Below are positions 24,629 to 33,479 of a stretch of 64,000 bases of DNA, piece by piece. The DNA is from Acidobacteriota bacterium (lineage in GTDB: Bacteria > Acidobacteriota > Terriglobia > Versatilivoradales > Versatilivoraceae): assembly GCA_022826755.1 (NCBI GenBank), contig JAJDUG010000019.1:16914-80913 (forward strand), read 5' to 3'. The number at the start of each line of letters is the position of its first letter. Positions within the stretch are counted from its first letter, which is position 1. The notes beneath the pieces are model-generated. The model did no database searches. It was given only the letters and a program-made list of their open reading frames with translations, and was not told the DNA's origin. A program made the position numbers and the translations under genes.

Positions 24629-24777
24629 GGCTCCCGCATCAAGCCCATTATCGGCGATCAGTTCCCGATATTTGTGCCGCTTTTGCTCGCCCCCAACTTC
24701 GACGGGGATACCACGCTGGACCCACACTCTGCGGCGTTCAGGCACGAGGCGGCACGAGGGAGTGATGATGCGCTCTG

Positions 24778-25095
24778 TCACGCCACTGCGCCCAGGCCGT
24801 TCCTCGCTACCAGCGTCAGGAGCTTCAATGATGCGCCGCGCGGCCGCTTCTCGCCGCGCTCCCACTGGCTCACCAACCCGGTCGTCACGTTGAGATGGCG
24901 CGCGAACACCGCCTGACTCGCGTTCTCGCGAAGCCGAAGCGCGCGGATCTCCTTCGGCGCCATCTCTTCGACCGGCGTGAGGCACATCTCGTCGAACGTC
25001 CGCATGGTCCGCTTCGACATCAGACCGGCCTCGGCGAGTCCTAGCGCCGCCTCATGCGCTGCCGCCAGCGCTTCACTCTTGTATTTCATGGTCAT
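24778..25095 (-). CDS. HigA-like XRE antitoxin
   Basis: 105 residues. The helix-turn-helix is in the second half (ASQAVFARHLNVTTGLVSQWERGEKRP), a typical XRE DNA-binding fold with the HigA-type N-terminal helical extension. It overlaps the upstream toxin gene by 23 bp, so the two are co-translated, toxin first. It should neutralise the toxin and repress the promoter at 25497-25525. Confidence 0.88.
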   Translation of the reverse strand: MTMKYKSEALAAAHEAALGLAEAGLMSKRTMRTFDEMCLTPVEEMAPKEIRALRLRENASQAVFARHLNVTTGLVSQWERGEKRPRGASLKLLTLVARNGLGAVA

Positions 25096-25462
25096 CGCAT
25101 TTCACCTCGATTATCGCTCCAACCGCCTGCGCCGCCGAGAGCCCTGTCCGGTCCAGCGCCAGATACTCGTCGGCCAGCAACCGGAACGTCTTTAGCTCGT
25201 CCCGGCGCAGATTCTCCCGGCCGCTCTTTGCGAATCCGTACACGAAGAACGCCAGATTGCCCCGGCGAAACAGCACGATCGTGCGGAACCCGCCGGACCG
25301 GCCGCCACCTTTGCGACCAACGCGCTGCTTGATGACGCCACCGCCGAGATCGGCATCGACCAAACCCCTCCGTGCGCGCAGGACAGCCTCGCACAACGCG
25401 GTATCGCCGATTCCTTGCCGAGTGGCGAACCGGGCGAAGGCCTTGGTTTTGAACGTCTGCAA
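25073..25462 (-). CDS. RelE/HigB-type toxin
   Basis: 129 residues from a TTG at 25462. The sequence matches the HigB/RelE-like toxins that carry an FRTIVLFRRGNLAFFVYGFAKSG-like core followed by EN and LK. Such toxins are ribosome-dependent mRNA nucleases. The toxin gene precedes its antitoxin, the usual order for higBA. Confidence 0.87.
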   Translation of the reverse strand: MQTFKTKAFARFATRQGIGDTALCEAVLRARRGLVDADLGGGVIKQRVGRKGGGRSGGFRTIVLFRRGNLAFFVYGFAKSGRENLRRDELKTFRLLADEYLALDRTGLSAAQAVGAIIEVKCDDHEIQE

Positions 25463-25496
25463 TTATGACCCCGCGAACGCCGGTCACTGTTCGTAT

Positions 25497-25525
25497 TCTA
25501 TAACACCAAGTGAGAGTTTTGTCAT
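25497..25525 (-). promoter_or_regulatory. Promoter of the HigBA pair
   Basis: On the minus strand ATGACA (25525-25520), a 17-bp spacer and TATAGA (25502-25497) form a good sigma70-like promoter, predicting a start near 25490, about 28 nt before the toxin TTG. Confidence 0.55.
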
Positions 25526-26267
25526 TCCAGCCTCTCGACTTTGGTGTTTCTTGGATCGAGCCAGCGCCCATCTGAGGCGAGCGTCCATCGCGATCATGCG
25601 CTGCCTCCTTGCGGCGCCGGCGCTTCAAGCCGGAAGCAGTGTGCAGATCTGCTTCGACCAATTGGACCCCCGTCGGGGTCTTGGATCACACGCCGGTGTC
25701 AGCGTCGCCGCCAAACTATTGTTGGCCTTCACCCAGAATTAGGTCCTGCTCAACAATGAGGATTAGAACTACAGGCTCTTGGGGCAAGTTTTGGGGCAAC
25801 TATGTTCCCTATATTGGTCACAATGTGTTTTATTTCAATAACCTATGAGGCATATTCGGTTGTCGCCGCCTCCACCGCCACGGCACGGTAACCGTCTGAT
25901 TTGCCGTAGGACTTCAAGGTCAACAACCTCCTGTATTCTGACCCCGCAATAGTGATCGAAGACTTCTATTGCCTCGAACTCCGGAAACGGGTCGTGAGAT
26001 CCTTCGGAGACCGTAGCACCTGGATACTCAGCGCGTGCCTGGCGCGACCAATCGTCGCGGACCAGTTGCTGATTGCGGAGCGGGATCGGCTCGAAAGAAC
26101 AGTCTGGTTCCGACCGGCCGGCTGACGACCCGACCGGTAGTGAGGACCGAACTCCCCTGCCCCACGGTTTCCATTGCCGAGTCGAACGGCGAAGGCTGAT
26201 GCGGTGGGGGTGGACGCCCGGGCCGCCGACGTCAGACGGAGATCCGGCCAAGGCAGACTGAGCACAT
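25526..26267. other. Island-edge non-coding stretch
   Basis: Apart from the repeat at 25741-25870, no gene is supported here. Open frames on both strands are GC-driven and match nothing I recognise. This is probably where accessory DNA (12-26 kb) meets the chromosomal gene block. Confidence 0.5.
25741..25870 (-). repeat. Dispersed repeat, copy 1 (with tmRNA-end-like sequence)
   Basis: Read on the minus strand it matches 59349-59470 base for base over most of about 110 bp: ATAGGTTATTGAAATA..., two TTGCC/CTTGCCCCAA direct repeats, then ...GGACCTA. It also shares GTTGTCGCCGCCTCCACC (25858-25875) with copy 2 at 57795. That string resembles the 3' end of many tmRNA genes, a common integrase target. 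No integrase gene is in the window. Confidence 0.6.
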
Positions 26268-28130
26268 TCAACCCGGGGTCATGTAGGAGAGATCCCAGTC
26301 CCCGAGCCTGGTGAGAGTGGTGCCGGGGCGTTCCAGCCCGGGAGAGCCCCGACGAACCCACGACTGAAGCTCCTCGCGCCGGCCCAGGCGCCGCAGGGCA
26401 TTCCAGGAGGTGCTGAAGTCGTTGCGGGAGTTGGTGTCCCAGAAGAACAGGTGCTCGATGCCCGCCTCATAGAGGGCGTGAGCCCGTTTGCGGTAGTCCT
26501 CCGCATCCACCTGGCGCGGCATGAGGTTGAGCGCCAACCGGCAGGGGGTTCCCCGGGTGATCCGCTGAAAGAACCGAGCATCTCCGGGGTCCGTCCAGGA
26601 ATCGGCGCCGCTGTCCAGCCGCGGCACTGACGTGTAGGGGATGATGGCATCGACCAGTCCCTCCCGCACCCAGCCTTCCACATCCATGGCGTAGTAGAGG
26701 TTCTCTTCCCGGCTGCTCATCACGATGGCGGTGACCTGGATCGGCTTTTTCCGGTTCTGCTCCCGGGCCGCCTCATCCATGGCCTGGCGGACCTCCCGCA
26801 TGAACCGGGTCAGAAAGGTGGCGCGGTAGGAAAGCCACCGGGGATCTTTGGCATCCAGTTCGGTCGGGTCTTGTCCGTACCGGGATTGGAAGCCCTCGAC
26901 GACGGGAGGCTCGTACTCCACCAGCGGCGGGCGCCGATTGTAGAGAAGGCAGACCCCGTCGACGGGATAGTCGGCGACTTCCTGCAGGATGGAGACCACG
27001 AATCGCCGGACTTCCGGGTAGGCATAGGAGAGGCGAGGAGTATCGCGGCCCTGGCGATCCACCCCCCGCCACTCGGGATGGCGATCGTAGAACCCGCGAC
27101 TGTTCCACTCCCGGTGCGGCACCGGGAAGTGAAACCCGGCCGTCCGGTAGGCGGCGTGAAACTCCAGGCCGGCCTCGTGGCAAGCCTCCAGGGCCACTCG
27201 AAAGGGATCGATGTTCTTCCGCCGCAGGGTGCGCCAGCTTTCGGCGGCCAGCCGGTCCCCGACCCGGTAGGGGTCCTCGATCCAGTCGTCCGAGGGCATC
27301 ATTCCGATCCGGGTGAAATAGTTGCAGCGATCCCCGGAGGCGGCTTCCCAGTACAGCCGGGAGAAATCGGTGTCGCGAAAGGGTTCGATCTCACGGCGGA
27401 TGTCGGCCGCGCTGACGGGTCGAAAGGAGAAGTGGTAGCTCCACGCATCGTTGTGGGCCCAGAGCCGCCGGTTCTTCCCACTATCCCGATCCTCCTTCAA
27501 GCGCCGGACTTCCTCCTCGGACAAGGGCACCAGCTTGATATAGGCCACCCAGGCTCCGTGGGACGGATTACCCACCGAGCCGGGCTGATCGGGGACCACC
27601 TGGGACGTCCATTGCCCCATGACGATGTCCTGGCCCGTCAGGTCGGCCGCCTTCCAGAAGACGTCGTCGATGCGGTACCTTCGGCTCGGATTCGAGCGAT
27701 GAGAGATCAGGGAGAAGGCGCTGTCGGTTTTCAAGCGCGCCAGCAGCCGGGTGTTGTCCTCGTTGTAGCCGTAGGATCGGATGCCGAAGTAGATGGCGTG
27801 CCAGCCCTTGCGGTCCAGGGGACAGGTCAGCGGAGGGGCCGCCGTGTTCTGCCCGGCGACCAGCATGGTTCCCTTCAATCGCTCGGTCTGGTAGTCCAGG
27901 AGCCTCCAGCGATTTCTGCGTGGTTTGCGGGAAAGCGCCGCGGCCGGCCGGCAGCGCCCCAGGTCGGTGAGGTAGATCGCTCCCCCCGGGTCCGAGGAAC
28001 CTGCCGCGGACAACCCCGGCGCCGGCTCCAGGGAGGACAGGGCCACCGAGGCGCCCGGTACCATGGCCGCTGCCTGCAGAAATTCGCGGCGGCCTACTGA
28101 TCCCGGCCTGGGGGATGCTTTGCTGTTCAT
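26268..28130 (-). CDS. Tat-exported glycoside-hydrolase-like protein (GHL10-like)
   Basis: 620 residues from the ATG at 28130; longer upstream frames are not protein-like. The N-terminus has a twin-arginine signal (GRREFLQAAAM...). After about 150 residues of beta-rich region comes a (beta/alpha)8-type region with YPVDGVCLLYNRRPP, SYAYPEVRRFVVSILQ and DAIIPYTS. These resemble family-10-like glycosyl hydrolases (GHL10) found in polysaccharide-degrading bacteria. The neighbour at 28166-29752 is a diverged paralogue, so the two probably act together outside the cytoplasm. The substrate is unknown. Confidence 0.75.
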   Translation of the reverse strand: MNSKASPRPGSVGRREFLQAAAMVPGASVALSSLEPAPGLSAAGSSDPGGAIYLTDLGRCRPAAALSRKPRRNRWRLLDYQTERLKGTMLVAGQNTAAPPLTCPLDRKGWHAIYFGIRSYGYNEDNTRLLARLKTDSAFSLISHRSNPSRRYRIDDVFWKAADLTGQDIVMGQWTSQVVPDQPGSVGNPSHGAWVAYIKLVPLSEEEVRRLKEDRDSGKNRRLWAHNDAWSYHFSFRPVSAADIRREIEPFRDTDFSRLYWEAASGDRCNYFTRIGMMPSDDWIEDPYRVGDRLAAESWRTLRRKNIDPFRVALEACHEAGLEFHAAYRTAGFHFPVPHREWNSRGFYDRHPEWRGVDRQGRDTPRLSYAYPEVRRFVVSILQEVADYPVDGVCLLYNRRPPLVEYEPPVVEGFQSRYGQDPTELDAKDPRWLSYRATFLTRFMREVRQAMDEAAREQNRKKPIQVTAIVMSSREENLYYAMDVEGWVREGLVDAIIPYTSVPRLDSGADSWTDPGDARFFQRITRGTPCRLALNLMPRQVDAEDYRKRAHALYEAGIEHLFFWDTNSRNDFSTSWNALRRLGRREELQSWVRRGSPGLERPGTTLTRLGDWDLSYMTPG

Positions 28131-28165
28131 GATGGCGGCGATTCTATCGACCGGGGTTGTTGCGG

Positions 28166-29752
28166 TCAATGGTAGCGGACCCAGAGTTCGACTTCGGTGA
28201 GCTCCAGCGTGGCCGTGACCATCGGATTGCGTTTGGTGAGGAAGAAACGGACTTCGTTGCTGCCGGGCCGGGGGTAGGGACCCGAGGTGAGGTCGATCTC
28301 GATCCAGCGCTCGCCGAAGGCTACCGAATCGGCCTGGCAGCGATGTTGGCCGCGGGGAATGGGCGCTCCGTTCAGATGGACCTCCCACTCGTCGCTTTCC
28401 GGGGTGATTCCGGGAACGCCCAACTTCAGATTGACCTCCTTGACCAGCCCGGAGGCCGCGGCCGCCGGCAGGTCATCCCCCACGATCAGGGATATGGAAT
28501 GGCCGCCGGCCCGGGTATCCAGCTTCCTGGGAATCTGCCTTGGGACGTCGGCCAGGTCGTGCCTTGCGTTGGGCAGCAGGAAGTAGTGCTTGTCCCGCAG
28601 CCGGATGCCCTCGGGGTCGCCGATCTCCCGCAGGATCCTGCGGTCGTCCTGGCAGAGAGGGTGGGGTCGATGGTTGAAGAAGTTGTAGAGGTAGAGGCTG
28701 TCCACCCCTGCCTGCCAGTACCTGGAGGCCGCCGCCCGGAACTGCTCGTCGCTGACGTCCATCCTCTGCTCCAGGCAGGGCGACACCCCGATGGAGGTCC
28801 CGGAGGTCAGCTCCAGGAACTCCTCCACCGGAACCTCCATGTTGAACCGGATGTAGTGCTTGGGCACGACCGAATCCACCAGGCCCTCCTCGATCCAGGC
28901 CCGAACGTCCAGCCCGATCCCGAGCGCCCCCTCCAGAGTTCTCGGCACCAGCACCTGGAGCTGCAGTTCCCGGCCCTTCTCACGCGCGATTTCCTGCATG
29001 CGGCGGCGCACCTTCCTCACGAAACCCGTCATGACGGGAGCCTTGCCGCGGGCTTCCTCCGGCTTGAAGTAGAAGGGGTGCCTCAGGAAATCGAGCTCGA
29101 AGCCCTCGATGTCATAGCGCCGGCAGGTCTCCTCGATGATGGCCAGGTGAAAGTCGTGGATCTGCGGATGGGAAAAGTCGAAGAGATGCCGGGAATAGTG
29201 CTTTGAATTGCCTCCGATCCGCAGTTCCGGATGCTGATGCCAGAAGGTCCCGGTCCAGAAATTCTTCTCCGGCCCCTCCCTGGAGTAGGCGAAGTGGGCG
29301 TCGTTCATGCGCTGGCTGACAAAGTACTGAAGCCCTCGCTGGTGGGCCCGCTCGCCCAGCACCCGCACCGGGTCGTTCCCCTGCTCCACCAGGTGGCGGG
29401 CGTTCTCCCCTCTCCGAAAATCGAAGGCGCTGGAATAGGTCCCCTTGGCCAGGTCCCAGGCCCTTTCTCCCACCTTGGTGTCGTGCAGGAAGACCCGCGG
29501 GAGCACCAGGCAGTAGACGTAGCGGTCCACCGGGGTGCCCGAGAACTGATCCACCAGGTCGGTGAGCTCCTCCACCTTCATGGGGTAGCGGTGGGGGATG
29601 AACACCACGCTGTTGCCGTCGTCGTTGTAGATCAGCCGGGGCTTGCCGGTCGTGCGCCGAGTCTCGCGCCCGGAGGCCGCGCCCGGCTTGGCCGCTGCCA
29701 GCATCCCGGCGGCTCCGGCGCCGACCTTGAGAAATTGTCGTCTAGTGGCCAT
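28166..29752 (-). CDS. Tat-exported glycoside-hydrolase-like protein (GHL10-like), paralogue
   Basis: 528 residues. A Tat signal RRQFLKVGAGAAG opens the protein. A barrel-like domain follows with FDFSHPQIHDFHLAIIEE, YDIEGFELDFLRHPFYF and LVDSVVPKHYIRFN. The ordering parallels the downstream paralogue (PEVRRFVVSILQEV, YPVDGVCLLYNRRP, LVDAIIPYTS). The acidic pair in GFELDF is a candidate catalytic or ligand site. The C-terminal 130 residues look like a beta-sandwich. The start is 36 bp upstream of the paralogue, so the two are one transcription unit. Confidence 0.78.
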   Translation of the reverse strand: MATRRQFLKVGAGAAGMLAAAKPGAASGRETRRTTGKPRLIYNDDGNSVVFIPHRYPMKVEELTDLVDQFSGTPVDRYVYCLVLPRVFLHDTKVGERAWDLAKGTYSSAFDFRRGENARHLVEQGNDPVRVLGERAHQRGLQYFVSQRMNDAHFAYSREGPEKNFWTGTFWHQHPELRIGGNSKHYSRHLFDFSHPQIHDFHLAIIEETCRRYDIEGFELDFLRHPFYFKPEEARGKAPVMTGFVRKVRRRMQEIAREKGRELQLQVLVPRTLEGALGIGLDVRAWIEEGLVDSVVPKHYIRFNMEVPVEEFLELTSGTSIGVSPCLEQRMDVSDEQFRAAASRYWQAGVDSLYLYNFFNHRPHPLCQDDRRILREIGDPEGIRLRDKHYFLLPNARHDLADVPRQIPRKLDTRAGGHSISLIVGDDLPAAAASGLVKEVNLKLGVPGITPESDEWEVHLNGAPIPRGQHRCQADSVAFGERWIEIDLTSGPYPRPGSNEVRFFLTKRNPMVTATLELTEVELWVRYH

Positions 29753-29769
29753 GGGACAGACCTTGTCGA

Positions 29770-31539
29770 TCAGGGATGGGCGATCAAAGGCAGATGGGGA
29801 ACATCCCCCGACGGTCTCTTAAGAGTGACATCCTCGAAAAGAAGCTGGGGCACGACCAGTGATACGACGGTGGATGACATGGGATCCGAACTCGGCAAGA
29901 ACAATGAAGACAAGCTGAAGCCCTGTTGGGGCCGATAGGTTGTGTGGTGGGTCGTCAGAGTTTTCGAGGCAGCCACGATTTCCCGGAAGCTGGACTCGCT
30001 GACCCCCAAGAGCTCGGCCTTTCGAATCAACTCCTCCCGGCCATCCGGGAATAGCTTGAAAGCGAGGGTCGCCGGCTCGACGTTCGATCTCCCTGACTCT
30101 TCCGGCAGAATGAACCGGAACCGCCGCTCCCGTGACAACGTCATTTGCGGATTCCCGAGACGGCGCACCACGATCCCGAAGTCCAGTCCCCGTTCCTGGA
30201 CCAGGGCAAGCAGTTCCTCCCTCAACTCCTCCTGGTTCATCCCACCTCTTGGAACCAGGAAGAGATTGGAGGGAGCCGGACCCGCGCCCCTTCGATTCCC
30301 AGTGCTGTTCAACACGCCTGAGACCGGACTGCGGGTCGCCAGCAGGGTTTTCAGGATACCCCGTTCCACTACCCTCGTCTCTCCGGCAGGAACACCTTCG
30401 TTGTCCACCTTGTATCCACCCAACAGGGGAACCTGTTCATGCGTCTCCACGGTCGGATCGTCGATGATGCCGAGAAACCTCGGCAGCACCCGGGCGCCCA
30501 ACTTGTCCAGAAACGGGTTGCTTGGCCCGGCTCCGAGTCCACCGAACGAGAGAAACCGGGGACCGTCCGTGACCGGAGTCGGCAGGGCAAGCAGTCTGGG
30601 CACCAGAACCTGGTTCACAAGCTCCGCCGCAGCCTGTCCCTCAAACAGCATGGGACCGTTATAGCGGCCGACGAATTCCGCCTTCCGGCGTCGAACCAGG
30701 CGTTCAGCCATAACCCGAACCTGTCCCGCCAGTTCCTCGCGGTCCGGCAGATCCTCCCATCTGCGACCATAGGCCGCGACGAAATCCTCCAGTTCCGTCC
30801 CATCGACCGCCTGTGTGCCGGCCAGAGCACGAACGGAGACGCCCGGCGATCTCCGGGAAAATGACGATCCCTCGCTGTTGACGTAGTAGGTCGTCCCCAG
30901 TCGGAGATTGGCCTGTACGTTGGAACTGAAGATGTCCGGCATCCCTTTGAAAACAGCCGACAGATCCTTCACCCGTTCCTCAACGCGGCCCGCATCCGGC
31001 AGCCGTCCAGCCGCGCGCTCGTCGGTGAACCGATAGGGATTCTCCACGCTGAAGTCCGGAATCTTCTCGACGCGTGTCTTGTTTTGAAGCACTGCGCGCT
31101 TCTTGGCGAATTGGTCCAGAGCCTGCTTGTAGGCACTGTCGGTGGCCAGCCAGATCTGCCTTCTCAACTCCTTGTAGTCGTCGGCGAGCGGCAAGCCACG
31201 TATTGAACCGAAACCGGGTCCCCCCCCGGACAGGTCAAAAAACCTGGTGTTGTCGAGATTGTGGTCCCCGACCCTCACCTCCACCGACAGAAGACGGTTG
31301 GCAGAGCTCTCACCACGGTTGAGCAATCCCCCAAGGCTGGCTGCAACCCCCATGGTCCTCGTCTCATGAACCCAGTAGGCGACGAAATAGGGTTTTTGCA
31401 TGCCTTCGAGCTGCAACTTCTCCATGGTGCGTGTCAACTCATCCTTCATTGCCCTCACGAGGACGCGTTCCTGGGCCTCAATCGCAGATCCCACCAGCAG
31501 AAGGATGAGCGAGAGAAGACAGACACAGATGCCTTTCAT
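29770..31539 (-). CDS. Secreted TldE/PmbA-like protein, catalytic motif absent
   Basis: 589 residues with a classical signal peptide (MKGICVCLLSLILLLVGSAIEAQ). The body follows the TldD/PmbA layout: an AVDGTELEDF region, then PVTDGPRFLSFGG, then LLGGYKVDNEGVPAGETRVVERGILKTLLATRSPVSG. At the position of the metal-binding helix it reads AAELVNQVLVPRLLAL, without HExxxH. It therefore parallels TldE, the non-catalytic subunit of TldD/TldE. It lies 37 bp downstream of the catalytic partner. TldD/E normally works in the cytoplasm; here both subunits carry export signals. Confidence 0.85.
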   Translation of the reverse strand: MKGICVCLLSLILLLVGSAIEAQERVLVRAMKDELTRTMEKLQLEGMQKPYFVAYWVHETRTMGVAASLGGLLNRGESSANRLLSVEVRVGDHNLDNTRFFDLSGGGPGFGSIRGLPLADDYKELRRQIWLATDSAYKQALDQFAKKRAVLQNKTRVEKIPDFSVENPYRFTDERAAGRLPDAGRVEERVKDLSAVFKGMPDIFSSNVQANLRLGTTYYVNSEGSSFSRRSPGVSVRALAGTQAVDGTELEDFVAAYGRRWEDLPDREELAGQVRVMAERLVRRRKAEFVGRYNGPMLFEGQAAAELVNQVLVPRLLALPTPVTDGPRFLSFGGLGAGPSNPFLDKLGARVLPRFLGIIDDPTVETHEQVPLLGGYKVDNEGVPAGETRVVERGILKTLLATRSPVSGVLNSTGNRRGAGPAPSNLFLVPRGGMNQEELREELLALVQERGLDFGIVVRRLGNPQMTLSRERRFRFILPEESGRSNVEPATLAFKLFPDGREELIRKAELLGVSESSFREIVAASKTLTTHHTTYRPQQGFSLSSLFLPSSDPMSSTVVSLVVPQLLFEDVTLKRPSGDVPHLPLIAHP

Positions 31540-31576
31540 GACATTGCTCCTGGAACGCCGCTTTCCAAAGTTACGG

Positions 31577-33265
31577 TTAATCCCATGGAGCAGGAAGAAT
31601 GGGCGCTCGCTCCTGGGATTTCATCTTTTTCTGAACCTCGATCTGGGAAACCAGGACCGCCGGTGAGACCCCGGCTACGGGTACGCCGCCGGACTCGGCG
31701 CCGCAGATGCCGTTAAAGGCTCCCAAGCGATTGTCGGCAGCGGTGATTTTGCTGAACGTGGTCAGGGGGGTGCCGATAAGGTCCACGCCACGCACCAATT
31801 CCTTCCGGCCGTCGGAATGGATTCGATACACCATGACCGGCAGGACGTTGAAGGCATTGGGTCTGCTCCTTCCCGTGCTGGTAAATCCCCCCTGGACGTC
31901 TTCGAAGAAGAGACCAAAGGACTTGCCGGCCCTGTTCACCAGGTCGATCAAGAGGCCCTCGAGTTCCTCGCTGGACCGCGGCTTGCTCACCTCGACGAAC
32001 AGATTGGACTGGCGTGCCACCGGCGACAGTCCCGCCTGTTTGCGGCCGTGTCCATTCGAACGGGAAAACCCCTCGACCGGAGTCCGGGACATCAGGAAGT
32101 TTTTCAGGATGCCGTTCTCAATGACAGGGACCCTCTGCGCCTTCACGCCCTGGTTGTCAAAGCGGTAGAAGCCGACCAGGTCCATCGACTCGATGCGCCT
32201 CACCGTAGGATCGAAGACGACCGAGAAGGTCTCCGGCAGCACCTTCCGGTTCACCATTTTCTTGAAGGTCTGGGCGTCGTCCTCCTCTTTCTGGCGGTGT
32301 CCCTCCACCCGGTGCCCGAGTATCTCGTGGAAAAACACGGCACTGGCCCGACCGGAAAGGATGGCAGGTCCGGTGTAGGGGTCGACGACGGGAGCCACCC
32401 TGAGGGCTTCGAGGTCCTGAACCATCTCCTCAACCACCTTCAGGATCGAATCGTCCTCGGGAAGTCCTTCCGGGGTGAAGGAAAAGAAAGACTCGTACCG
32501 CGGCAGTTCCATCCCGTCTTCGGCCTTGGTGAGAGCGGAAATAAACAGGCGATAATAGGGTTGCGACGTCCGTATCCGAGTCCCCTCGCTGTTCACGTAC
32601 CACCGGGTCTCCACGTTGGCCGAAAGCCGGGCGCTGACCGAATAGATGTGACCGAACCGGGAAAAGGGAGCCGTGTATCTTTCCAGTTTTTCCTTCCACA
32701 ACGCCTGGTCCACCGCCATCGAAATAGACTCTTCTACAAGTTGCTCCGGTTTCTCGGCCGTAAAATCTCCCGCCTGGTCCTCTTCTTCGACCTTGATCTT
32801 GACATCGGCCTTGACCCTTGCCAGTCGCTCGACCGCTTCCTTGTACCTCTTGTCCGTCTGGCGCCAGAGGATGCTGCGAAGCGCCTGGACGTCGTCCACG
32901 GGCACTTCGACTCCCCTGAGGTCAAACCGCATGGCAGAGCGACCGAAGCGTCCACGGATGGTATGGGTGTTGTCGAGATCGTAGCTGCCCACCCTCAGGT
33001 CGATGTCGGCCAGGCGTCTCCGCCCTTGGGAGCTCCCCGAAAAATGGCCGAACGACGCCCCCAACGACACCCGAAGGGTTTCGGTAATCTCGTAGCTGAG
33101 AAAGTAAAGCGGCGTCGGCTGTTTCGAGAGCGTCTCGACCGAGCGTTGCAGCTCTTCCTTCATGGCATCCAGCACCGGAGTGGCGCCGCGGACCGGATGG
33201 CCGGCCAGCATCGCAGCCGCCACCAGCAGGGTTGGGAACAGGATGCCTCGGCGGGGTGATCTCAT
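31577..33265 (-). CDS. Secreted TldD-like metalloprotease
   Basis: 562 residues. The start at 33265 (MRSPRRGILFPTLLVAAAMLAG) gives a signal peptide; the longer frame upstream does not look coding. The zinc motif HEILGHRVEGH sits near residue 312, the HExxxH-type site of TldD. Further TldD-like blocks are MDLVGFYRFDNQGVKAQRVPVIENGILKNF and GSSPV-like RTPVEGF. Cytoplasmic TldD/TldE trims unfolded or modified peptides. A secreted pair could process exported peptides or envelope proteins, which is inference. Confidence 0.87.
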   Translation of the reverse strand: MRSPRRGILFPTLLVAAAMLAGHPVRGATPVLDAMKEELQRSVETLSKQPTPLYFLSYEITETLRVSLGASFGHFSGSSQGRRRLADIDLRVGSYDLDNTHTIRGRFGRSAMRFDLRGVEVPVDDVQALRSILWRQTDKRYKEAVERLARVKADVKIKVEEEDQAGDFTAEKPEQLVEESISMAVDQALWKEKLERYTAPFSRFGHIYSVSARLSANVETRWYVNSEGTRIRTSQPYYRLFISALTKAEDGMELPRYESFFSFTPEGLPEDDSILKVVEEMVQDLEALRVAPVVDPYTGPAILSGRASAVFFHEILGHRVEGHRQKEEDDAQTFKKMVNRKVLPETFSVVFDPTVRRIESMDLVGFYRFDNQGVKAQRVPVIENGILKNFLMSRTPVEGFSRSNGHGRKQAGLSPVARQSNLFVEVSKPRSSEELEGLLIDLVNRAGKSFGLFFEDVQGGFTSTGRSRPNAFNVLPVMVYRIHSDGRKELVRGVDLIGTPLTTFSKITAADNRLGAFNGICGAESGGVPVAGVSPAVLVSQIEVQKKMKSQERAPILPAPWD

Positions 33266-33479
33266 TCCACACCTCTCGTCAAACAACGTATAGGACCACA
33301 GGGTGTTGATCGGGACTGGGTTATGAAACCATTGTACCCGTAAAATTGGCGACCGATCAAAATACCTCTGGGCAGATGCGGAAGAGCGAGTCGGCCAGCA
33401 ACCGCCACGCGCGCCGCACCGGACGATTCCCGGGACCTCTCCCCCGGTCGATGGAGCGACAGTCGGCGGATCGACCCTG

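Noticed and set aside
24536..24985. A 149-residue frame that includes the methylase stub.
   Set aside because: Most of it overlaps HigA in another frame and is Arg-rich; only the last 30 codons have support, from the EcoRI-type signature.
25845..25880. A possible functional tmRNA or tRNA gene end at the CGCCGCCTCCACC string.
   Set aside because: No T-arm or acceptor pairing partner can be folded nearby; only the 3' string is similar, so it is listed as a repeat.
26871..28100. A 409-residue open frame on the plus strand opposite the Tat-exported hydrolase.
   Set aside because: It is a GC-driven antisense frame; the minus-strand gene has a Tat signal and family-like motifs, while this one has no recognisable domain.
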